Translations under genes and position numbers: made by a program
Assembly: GCA_016765235.1 (NCBI GenBank)
Contig: JAESQH010000225.1
Location: forward strand, 1 to 16,133
Direction: 5' to 3'
Origin: Paracoccaceae bacterium
GTDB taxonomy: Bacteria > Pseudomonadota > Alphaproteobacteria > Rhodobacterales > Rhodobacteraceae
DNA length: 16,133 bases
Notes under the pieces: generated by a model
What the model was told of the DNA's origin: nothing
The model's database searches: none
The model's input: only the letters and a program-made list of their open reading frames with translations
Shown: piece after piece, positions 1 to 5,647 of the stretch
Position numbering within the stretch: position 1 is the stretch's first letter
Layout of the letters: each line of letters opens with the position of its first letter

Positions 1-1
1 C

Positions 2-1153
2 CATGCGTTTGTTATTCGGGACCGCGCCGACGGTTCGCCTGACGGCATCGCGGATGTGTATCTTGAAGGCACAGACCAACATCGTGGGTGGTTTCATTCG
101 TCGTTGTTGCAATCCGTTGGCACCAAGGGCTGTGCGCCTTATCGCGGTGTGATTACGGCTGGATTTACACTGGATGCGAAGGGCATGAAAATGTCCAAAT
201 CCATCGGCAACACCATCGCGCCAGAGCAGGTTATCCGCCAATACGGCGCCGATATTCTGCGCCTTTGGGTGGCGCAGGTGGATTACACAAACGACCAGCG
301 GATCGGCGATGAAATCCTGAAAGGCGTGGCGGATAGTTACCGCCGCCTTCGCAACTCCATGCGGTTTATTCTGGGCAATTTGAACGATTTCAACGATGCG
401 GAACGGGTTGAGGCGACGGATATGCCGGAACTTGAACGCTGGGTTCTGCATCGGTTATCCGAGCTGGACGAGGTGGTGCGTGATGGCTATGCGTCCTACG
501 ATTTCCAAGGGGTTTTCCAGAAACTGTTCCAGTTCTGCACCGTCGATCTTAGCAGCTTTTATTTCGACGTTCGCAAGGATGTTTTATATTGCGACGGTAA
601 CTCGATTGAACGGCGCGCGGCGCGCACCGTGCTCGATATTCTGTTCCATCGCCTGACGACATGGCTTGCCCCGATGCTGACCTTCACGATGGAAGACGTG
701 TGGTTGCAACGTTTCCCGGGGGCTGAAAGCTCCGTACATATGCTGGACTTTCCAGAGACCCCAGCGGCGTGGCGCGATGATGCGCTGGCGAGGAAATGGG
801 AAGTTGTCCGACAGGTCCGCCGCGTTGTGACTGGCGCGATTGAGATCGAGCGGACAGCCAAGGTTATCGGCGCCTCGTTAGAGGCCGCACCTACCGTGCA
901 TATCCGTGATGCGGACATGTTGGCGATTGTGAAAAGTGTCGATTTCGCCGATGTTTGTATCACATCGGATGTGTCGCTGAGCAGCGATCCATTACCAGAT
1001 CGCGCCTTCCGTTTACCGGAAGTTGCAGGCGTTGGCGTAGAGTTTGAAAAAGCCGAGGGCGAGAAATGCCTGCGTTGCTGGAAGGTTCTGCCAGATGTCG
1101 GCAAGCATGAACATGAAGGTGTTTGTGGTCGGTGTGACGAGGCGTTGACGTAA
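2..1153 (+). CDS. ileS: Isoleucyl-tRNA synthetase, C-terminal part (5' end outside window)
   Basis: Class Ia aminoacyl-tRNA synthetase that charges tRNA-Ile in the cytoplasm. The reading frame is open from base 2 and continues past the left edge, so the GTG at 56 is internal and about 384 C-terminal residues are seen. The stretch EGTDQHRGWFHSS is the IleRS-type active-site segment. KMSKS, the ATP-binding signature, is encoded at 188-202. An anticodon-binding helical domain follows. Near the end a zinc knuckle is formed by two CxxC pairs (CLRC and CGRC), as in proteobacterial IleRS of about 950-1000 residues. The stop at 1151-1153 is followed at once by a hairpin. Nothing looks damaged; assignment is secure. 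Confidence 0.97.
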   Translation, partial: HAFVIRDRADGSPDGIADVYLEGTDQHRGWFHSSLLQSVGTKGCAPYRGVITAGFTLDAKGMKMSKSIGNTIAPEQVIRQYGADILRLWVAQVDYTNDQRIGDEILKGVADSYRRLRNSMRFILGNLNDFNDAERVEATDMPELERWVLHRLSELDEVVRDGYASYDFQGVFQKLFQFCTVDLSSFYFDVRKDVLYCDGNSIERRAARTVLDILFHRLTTWLAPMLTFTMEDVWLQRFPGAESSVHMLDFPETPAAWRDDALARKWEVVRQVRRVVTGAIEIERTAKVIGASLEAAPTVHIRDADMLAIVKSVDFADVCITSDVSLSSDPLPDRAFRLPEVAGVGVEFEKAEGEKCLRCWKVLPDVGKHEHEGVCGRCDEALT

Positions 1154-1188
1154 AATTGCGGTGCGTAGGAAACTACGCACCAACAATT
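1154..1188. terminator. Hairpin between convergent ileS and methyltransferase genes
   Basis: A perfect 9-bp inverted repeat GGTGCGTAG / CTACGCACC (1160-1168 and 1173-1181) closes a GAAA tetraloop on the plus strand. It extends, after a small internal loop, through AATTG / CAATT. It fills the short gap between the ileS stop and the methyltransferase stop. The plus-strand tail is not T-rich; the minus-strand tail reads GCAATTTTA, slightly better. The position suggests a shared bidirectional terminator or a 3'-end-protecting stem-loop. Termination is inferred; the hairpin itself is plain in the sequence. Confidence 0.6.
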
Positions 1189-1195
1189 GCCCTGT

Positions 1196-2005
1196 TCACG
1201 TCGCCGTAGCGATGAACATGTGGGTGCGTTGCGGAACAACCAGATTTTCACCGACCTGATATTTCGCACATGCATTTGCAATATCTTGCACAATTGCCTG
1301 CACGACAGTTTCGCCTGCATCCAGCACTTGCAGGCCCGCTGGATGCCCCAAAATTTCGTTTTTGATACTCGTGTCGGGGTTTCGAATTGTCCGGTCAACC
1401 ATCAGAATTGTTCGCGTCACCGCGCCAAATCCGGCAGTGCCGAGCATCTCGGTCAGTTTATCAGCGTTTTTGTAGGAAAACGGCGTTAAAAACCTTTTCC
1501 CGACTTCCGGGCTGACATGTTTTGAAACGGAGTCGCTCATCGCAATGAAAAAGTCGCTGGCCCCGCCCCAGATAGTTGTAATTAGTTGCCCTCCTGCTTG
1601 CATAACGCGCCTGATTTCGATCAGGGCCGTGATCTCATTGGGGAAATACTGCATACCCTGCTGGCAAAAAACCTTTGTGAATTGACCAGTTGGCAGCGGT
1701 AAGTTTTCGATGTCAGCAACGTGCCATTCGAACGCCCCCGGTCTGTCGTGGGTCACATGGCGGGCCATCGCGATCATATCGGCGTTCAAATCGACGCCGT
1801 GGATTGGAAATGTTGGTGATATTTTGGCATGAATTTCGCGACTGACGATCCCTGTACCGCAAGCAACGTCAAGAATAACATCGGTTTCGGTAATTTCGAC
1901 GGCGTCAAGTGTGGCGCAGGCGAGAGGTCGAAACATGGCGGCTACTTTTTGGTCTTCATACAAAGCGACCGCAGTTTCTTTCAGATGAAATGCATTTTTA
2001 ACCAT
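1196..2005 (-). CDS. Class I SAM-dependent methyltransferase
   Basis: Predicted soluble methyltransferase of 269 residues with a Rossmann-like SAM-binding fold of the Methyltransf_11/UbiE type. Motif I is VILDVACGTG (residues 43-52). The acidic residue after strand 2 is in GVDLNADMIAMAR (70-82), and the adenine-binding segment is ADIENLPLP (98-106). I chose the ATG at 2003-2005 over an upstream in-frame start (2071) because AAAGGCGG lies just before it and conservation starts there. The substrate cannot be read from the sequence; ubiquinone or small-molecule methylation are both possible. A strong intrinsic terminator in the same orientation sits 68 bp upstream, so the gene either has its own promoter after that terminator or is attenuated by it. 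Confidence 0.85.
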   Translation of the reverse strand: MVKNAFHLKETAVALYEDQKVAAMFRPLACATLDAVEITETDVILDVACGTGIVSREIHAKISPTFPIHGVDLNADMIAMARHVTHDRPGAFEWHVADIENLPLPTGQFTKVFCQQGMQYFPNEITALIEIRRVMQAGGQLITTIWGGASDFFIAMSDSVSKHVSPEVGKRFLTPFSYKNADKLTEMLGTAGFGAVTRTILMVDRTIRNPDTSIKNEILGHPAGLQVLDAGETVVQAIVQDIANACAKYQVGENLVVPQRTHMFIATAT

Positions 2006-2072
2006 GTATCCGCCTTTGCCGAATTGTGACCGTAACAGAATATGGCAAATTTGAATCAAAGTCGAATGCACG

Positions 2073-2104
2073 AAAAAAGAGGCGTTCGGGTGAAGCCCGC
2101 GCCT
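2073..2104 (-). terminator. Intrinsic terminator, leftward
   Basis: Read on the minus strand, AGGCG and CGGG pair with CCCG and CGCCT around a CTTCA loop, with a two-base AA bulge. The stem is followed by C and then six T residues (plus-strand A run 2073-2078). This is a textbook rho-independent terminator. No protein gene on this strand ends just before it, so it must close an RNA gene or attenuate the methyltransferase transcript. Confidence 0.75.
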
Positions 2105-2230
2105 TGATTTCGGTGTTTCGGGTTAGAAACCACCTGTACTTGTGAGGAAGATTTACCGCGCCAAGGCCCGAACCCTGAGGTGTGTCGCTGCCAAATACCG
2201 CTTGTCAGGCGGTGCAACGTCGGGCGGTTT
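2073..2230 (-). ncRNA. Candidate structured small RNA (or attenuated leader)
   Basis: I do not recognise the family. On the minus strand, before the terminator, there are three further nested or local stems. (a) An 11-bp hairpin at 2219-2186: CGUUGC-ACCGC pairs with GCGGU and GCAGCG, with a 5-nt bulge. One pair is a U·G wobble that would be a C/A mismatch on the plus strand, which favours the minus strand as the RNA. (b) GGUG-UUUC with GAAA-CACC, one bulged base (within 2113-2135). (c) CCUUG with CAAGG enclosing (b). Between them UCUUCCUCAC (plus 2152-2143) is left unpaired and is anti-Shine-Dalgarno-like. A TTGACT hexamer at 2263-2258 is a possible -35; no convincing -10 is seen. The 5' end is therefore a guess. 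A trans-acting sRNA or a cis-attenuator of the methyltransferase are both possible. Confidence 0.4.
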
Positions 2231-2236
2231 ATTGGT

Positions 2237-2253
2237 GTTGCAAATTGTGCAAC
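2237..2253. promoter_or_regulatory. Palindrome, possible operator
   Basis: GTTGCA and TGCAAC form perfect 6-bp arms around an AATTG spacer. It sits in the non-coding region just upstream of the candidate minus-strand RNA, between its possible -35 (2263-2258) and the predicted 5' end, where a repressor would block transcription. No specific regulator is recognised from the sequence. Confidence 0.3.
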
Positions 2254-2346
2254 GAATAGTCAAAGTTATTTGGCGCGATAAACCCACGGGTGGAAAGCCC
2301 GCCTCGCTCAGTGCTGCAACTTATACAGAAGAATGGTTAATAATTT

Positions 2347-2421
2347 ATGAGCAACCGCCGAGCACAGCGAGGCCACGCCCAACCGAAGGGCGGGAGCGCC
2401 CCTTTTCACGGAGATAGGTAA
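2347..2421 (+). CDS. Possible 24-residue leader ORF coupled to EamA gene
   Basis: An ATG at 2347 opens a 24-codon frame rich in basic residues (MSNRRAQRGHAQ at the start, ending GDR). Its TAA stop (2419-2421) overlaps the EamA start as TAATG. The last third of the ORF runs through two mutually exclusive hairpins, one of which looks like a terminator. There is no good Shine-Dalgarno sequence before it. That argues against translation, but the overlap and the hairpins make it worth recording. Arg is the most frequent residue besides Gly, and two of the Arg codons are CGA. It may be chance. Confidence 0.25.
   Translation: MSNRRAQRGHAQPKGGSAPFHGDR
2376..2406 (+). terminator. Alternative hairpins with terminator-like tail before EamA gene
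   Basis: CGCCC (2376-2380) can pair with GGGCG (2388-2392). The same GGGCG can instead pair with CGCCC (2397-2401) around a GGAG loop, and this second stem is followed by CTTTT (2402-2406). The two structures exclude each other, the arrangement used in transcription attenuators. The second stem is short but GC-rich and ends only 14 bp before the EamA start codon. Termination is inferred from form only. Confidence 0.4.
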
Positions 2422-3257
2422 TGGAATTTCAGGTCTTTCTGGCAGTGCTGTTTGCTGCCGTCCTGCATGCCAGCTGGAACGCGGTTATTCGGCGGGGCAA
2501 TGACCGGTTTCAAGGGATGTTATTGCTAACGCTATCCCAAGGAGTCATGGGGTTGGCGATGGCGTTATTCGTGCCGTTGCCAAGCGGAACTGTCTGGATC
2601 TGGGTGATCGGTTCTGGCGCGTTGCACACTGCGTATAAACTGTTTCTGGCGGCGGCCTATCAACATGGCGATCTTAGTCGGGTCTATCCGATCGCGCGGG
2701 GGACTGCGCCGATGATGGTCGTTCTGGTCGGGTGTTTCCTGCTGCCAGACAGTGTGCAAACCAAGGAATATCTCGGGATTGCGCTGATCGGCGTTGGTGT
2801 AATAATGATGGCGAACGGCGCGTTTAGATCAGGTGAGACGCGTAGGTTGATCCCGCTCGCACTTGGCTCGGCGGCTTGCACGGCGGGGTATTCGCTTGTC
2901 GATGGGATGGGCGCGCGCGTCGCTGGTGATGCGACGATGTTTACCGCTTGGCTGTTTGTGTTCGACGCGATGTTCTTCACGATTTTCACAGGTTCAACGC
3001 GCGGGCGGCGGGTGTTTGTCGCTTCGCGCAGAGCGTGGACTATCGGGACTGTGGCTGGTGCGTTGTCGTTGGTGACTTACTGGATTGCGGTGTGGGCGAT
3101 GACTGTTGCGCCGATTGCACTGGTGGCGGCGGTGCGTGAAACATCAGTTTTGTTCGCTGTGATTATCGGCGTGGTGGTGTTGAAGGAAAAGACCAGTCTC
3201 GGGAAGTTCGTTGCCGCATCGGTGATCGTCTTCGGTATCGTAATAATACGGATTTAG
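2421..3257 (+). CDS. EamA/DMT-superfamily membrane transporter (first copy)
   Basis: Inner-membrane permease of the drug/metabolite transporter superfamily, 278 residues, with about ten hydrophobic helices in two EamA repeats. Recognisable segments are HASWNA (16-21), GDLSRVYPIARG (83-94) at the end of the first repeat, and PIALVAAVRETSVLFA (231-246) in the second, followed by the usual charged VLKE. The ATG at 2421 is preceded by GGAG (2410-2413) at good spacing. The family exports amino acids, drugs or other small molecules; the substrate here is unknown. The 3' end overlaps the stop of convergent xerC by four bases. The leader region may attenuate it (see 2347-2421). Confidence 0.88.
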   Translation: MEFQVFLAVLFAAVLHASWNAVIRRGNDRFQGMLLLTLSQGVMGLAMALFVPLPSGTVWIWVIGSGALHTAYKLFLAAAYQHGDLSRVYPIARGTAPMMVVLVGCFLLPDSVQTKEYLGIALIGVGVIMMANGAFRSGETRRLIPLALGSAACTAGYSLVDGMGARVAGDATMFTAWLFVFDAMFFTIFTGSTRGRRVFVASRRAWTIGTVAGALSLVTYWIAVWAMTVAPIALVAAVRETSVLFAVIIGVVVLKEKTSLGKFVAASVIVFGIVIIRI

Positions 3258-4180
3258 CGTTTGGTGCGCGGGTGGGCCTTGTCGTAAACTTCCATCAGAC
3301 GGGCTTGATTTACGGCAGTGTAGGCTTGCGTTGTCGATAGTGAAGCGTGACCGAGAAGTTCCTGGATCGAGCGCAAATCACCGCCAGCTTCCAACAGATG
3401 TGTCGCAAAGGAATGGCGTAGCGCGTGCGGAGTTGCCGTTGCGGGCAGGCCGAGCTGTAAGCGCGATTGCTCCATCGTTTTTTGTATCTGACGGGGGTTT
3501 AACCGCTTCCCTCGTAACCCCAAAAACAGCGGCCCGTCGGGGGGCATTTGGTAGGGGCAGTGTTTGATGTAGTCGGCCACAGCCGCACGGGCGGCGGGTA
3601 GGACGGGAACGATACGGGTCTTGTCGCCTTTGCCTTTTATGCGCAGAACCTCGGGCAAGGGGTGGTCGGAGCGGGACAGGGATAGGGCCTCGGATATCCG
3701 TAGGCCGCAACCATATAACAATGTGACCACGGCCACGTCGCGCGCGGCAATCCACGGAGTTTGGTGTTGAAGTTCGACCCGTTCGATCAGGGCTTTGGCG
3801 GCGGCGGGATCCACGGGGCGCGGCAGACGTTGTTTCAATTTGGGCGCGCGGGTGGCGGTGACGGCGGCGGCCTCAATTCCGAACACTTCACCTAGCCACC
3901 GATAGAAGCTTTTCACCGCAGATAAAGAGCGCGCTAATGACCGGGCAGAGAGGCCGCGGTTGCGTTCGGACGCCATCCAGGCGCGCATATCAGAAATGGT
4001 AACTGCGGCAAGCGCTGTCTTGCCAGCGGGACCGCCGAGATGGTTGCCAAGGAACCCGAGGAAACCGGAAACGTCGCGGCGGTAGGCCTCAACCGTTTTC
4101 TTGGACACGCCGCGCACGGCGCGCATTCTTTCCAACCATTGCTCCAGTAAGCGGAGCGCTTGATCGGAGCCTTCGGTCAC
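3254..4180 (-). CDS. xerC: Tyrosine recombinase XerC
   Basis: Site-specific recombinase that, with XerD, resolves chromosome dimers at dif during cell division. At 308 residues it is the normal length. An N-terminal SAM-like DNA-binding domain (about 5-100) is followed by the catalytic domain, with the full set of active residues: R161 in GLRISE, K184 in IKGKGDKTR, H252 and R255 in HALRHSFATHL, H278 in LGHASLSTTQ, and nucleophile Y287 in AYT. It starts with GTG, overlapping the DUF484 stop as GTGA, which indicates translational coupling. It is third in the transaldolase-DUF484-xerC operon; DUF484 next to xerC is also the enterobacterial arrangement. A chromosomal XerC rather than an integron or phage integrase, judging by length and context. 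Confidence 0.95.
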   Translation of the reverse strand: MTEGSDQALRLLEQWLERMRAVRGVSKKTVEAYRRDVSGFLGFLGNHLGGPAGKTALAAVTISDMRAWMASERNRGLSARSLARSLSAVKSFYRWLGEVFGIEAAAVTATRAPKLKQRLPRPVDPAAAKALIERVELQHQTPWIAARDVAVVTLLYGCGLRISEALSLSRSDHPLPEVLRIKGKGDKTRIVPVLPAARAAVADYIKHCPYQMPPDGPLFLGLRGKRLNPRQIQKTMEQSRLQLGLPATATPHALRHSFATHLLEAGGDLRSIQELLGHASLSTTQAYTAVNQARLMEVYDKAHPRTKR

Positions 4181-4881
4181 GCCACCCAGCGGCGCAACAT
4201 ACGCTCCACCGTTTGGGCGAAAAAGGCCAACAGTTCAGTGCCTTGGTCAGCGGCAAATCGGTTTGGGTCGGTGGACCCGAAGACGACGAGGCCTTGTGGA
4301 CCGTTGGATCCGAGATCGAGGCGCAGGATCGCCTCGGATTGCACAACATTGGATGCGCCGAAAATGGCGTCTTTGGCGTTACTCGCCGCACGAAGCGTTA
4401 CCTGCGGCGCGGCCCTATTGCGGCCACCCGTAATGTAGGCTGATACACCGTTTACGGGGAGTGCGACGACGGTTTCCTTTAGTGGGCCTTCGGGACCAAT
4501 TGCAGTGCCACCGTCGGCTTTGTCGCTTTCAAGGCACAGGCGAATAACGTCGACAGCAAGGATGTTTGCCGTGTCTTTTTTCATGGCTAGCAGGAAATCG
4601 TCAAAGGTTTCCGCATCCAGCAACGACAGGATCGCGCGGTGTATTTGGTTGGTTCCAGCCAAATTGTCATAGGCCGCCGCGATCACAGTGCGATGGGTGT
4701 CTTCCAGCCGGTTCAGCCGTTCCTCAAGGCGAGCAACGAAAGCGCCGCGCAGATCGACGACGTTCTGGCCTTTGGCCTCGTCATCCGAGATGAGGAGGGC
4801 GCGCATGACGTCTGGGTCGTCCAGAATTAAAGCGGGATCCTTGAGGATTTCGCCTTTGAGTTCATTCAGTCGATCGGTCAT
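4177..4881 (-). CDS. DUF484 family protein
   Basis: A 234-residue cytoplasmic protein of the DUF484 family (PF04340). The N-terminal third is charged and helical, with a likely coiled coil around residues 45-70 (RGAFVARLEERLNRLED). The rest resembles a GAF-like fold, with a typical late segment RLDLGSNGPQGLVVFGS. The biochemical role is unknown. The family recurs beside xerC in many proteobacteria, suggesting a link to Xer recombination or cell division, but this is inference from context. ATG at 4879-4881 has AGAAGG upstream, only 12 bp after the transaldolase stop, and the 3' end overlaps the xerC start by four bases. Confidence 0.87.
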   Translation of the reverse strand: MTDRLNELKGEILKDPALILDDPDVMRALLISDDEAKGQNVVDLRGAFVARLEERLNRLEDTHRTVIAAAYDNLAGTNQIHRAILSLLDAETFDDFLLAMKKDTANILAVDVIRLCLESDKADGGTAIGPEGPLKETVVALPVNGVSAYITGGRNRAAPQVTLRAASNAKDAIFGASNVVQSEAILRLDLGSNGPQGLVVFGSTDPNRFAADQGTELLAFFAQTVERMLRRWVA

Positions 4882-4893
4882 GCGCTCGCCTTC

Positions 4894-5547
4894 TTAAAGG
4901 ATATTTTGACCGGTTTTAGCCCAGTCTTTCAGGAAACCTTCCAGACCGGCTGCGGTCAGCGGATGTTCGACCAGTTTTTTCAACACGGCTGGTGGAACGG
5001 TCACGACATCGGCGCCGATGATGGCGGCTTGTGTGACGTGGTTAACCGTGCGGATCGAAGCTACGAGGATTTCGGTATTAAACGCATAGTTGTCGTAGAT
5101 TTGGCGGATTTCAGCAATCAGGTCCATGCCGTCGATGTTGATGTCGTCAAGGCGTCCAACGAACGGGCTGATGAAAGTCGCGCCCGCTTTGGCCGCCAGT
5201 AATGCTTGATTAGCCGAGAAACAGAGGGTGACATTAACTTTGAAACCCTCATCCGTAAGAGTCTTGCAGGCTTTTAGGCCGTCCCACGTTAACGGAACTT
5301 TAACGGCGATGTTGTCTGCTATGGCGGCGAGCTTGCGACCCTCGGCGATCATTTCGTCCGCTTTCAGGGAAACCACTTCGGCAGATACGGGACCGTCAAC
5401 CAGATCACATATTTCTTTGGTAACTTCCAGAATGTCACGGCCCGATTTCATTATCAACGACGGGTTGGTGGTGACGCCGTCAACCAGTCCCAGATCGATA
5501 AGCTCCGCAATTTCGGAGATTTCAGCGGTGTCTACAAAAAATTTCAT
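4894..5547 (-). CDS. fsa: Small transaldolase / fructose-6-phosphate aldolase family
   Basis: Cytoplasmic class I aldolase of 217 residues, the length of the small transaldolase (TalC/FSA) subgroup. Family blocks present are FVDTAEISEI (4-13), DGVTTNPSLI (23-32), VKVPLT with Schiff-base Lys83, and ISPFVGRLDD (126-135). Two residues separate the activities: E. coli FSA has Gln59 and Tyr131, whereas transaldolases have Glu and Phe. Here they are Glu57 and Phe129, so true transaldolase activity (sedoheptulose-7-P plus glyceraldehyde-3-P, pentose phosphate pathway) is more likely than fructose-6-P aldolase, although the symbol fsa is commonly used. It is first gene of the operon with DUF484 and xerC, and diverges from priA across 100 bp. 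Confidence 0.93.
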   Translation of the reverse strand: MKFFVDTAEISEIAELIDLGLVDGVTTNPSLIMKSGRDILEVTKEICDLVDGPVSAEVVSLKADEMIAEGRKLAAIADNIAVKVPLTWDGLKACKTLTDEGFKVNVTLCFSANQALLAAKAGATFISPFVGRLDDINIDGMDLIAEIRQIYDNYAFNTEILVASIRTVNHVTQAAIIGADVVTVPPAVLKKLVEHPLTAAGLEGFLKDWAKTGQNIL

Positions 5548-5647
5548 GTCGTTCTTTCAGTTTGCTGGAAAGCGCGCTCGCAATCCGTTCGCGGGCAACA
5601 TACAATATGTCGCATGGCGATGAAACCACATATTCTACGGATTTTTG

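Noticed and set aside
559..1398. 279-codon open frame on the minus strand, antisense to ileS
   Set aside because: It lies opposite strongly conserved IleRS sequence, crosses the hairpin and the methyltransferase 3' end, and has no recognisable domain.
2073..2260. 6S RNA, SRP RNA or tmRNA as the identity of the minus-strand RNA
   Set aside because: The rod-like pairing of 5' and 3' ends expected for 6S is not seen, the SRP GGAAGCAGCC-type loop is absent, and there is no tRNA-like end or tag frame. Left as unassigned.
2142..2417. 91-codon plus-strand frame starting with GTG in the non-coding island
   Set aside because: It runs through the structured minus-strand RNA and both alternative hairpins, has atypical composition and no family resemblance. 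Its GTGAGGAAG start is the complement of the RNA's unpaired segment.
5289..5303. TTAA-N7-TTAA (CtrA-like) match
   Set aside because: It lies inside the transaldolase coding region, where it encodes the conserved VKVPLT block, so it is explained by coding sequence.
5548..5647. Promoters in the transaldolase/priA divergent gap
   Set aside because: Only weak matches to -35/-10 hexamers can be found, so no specific promoter is claimed.
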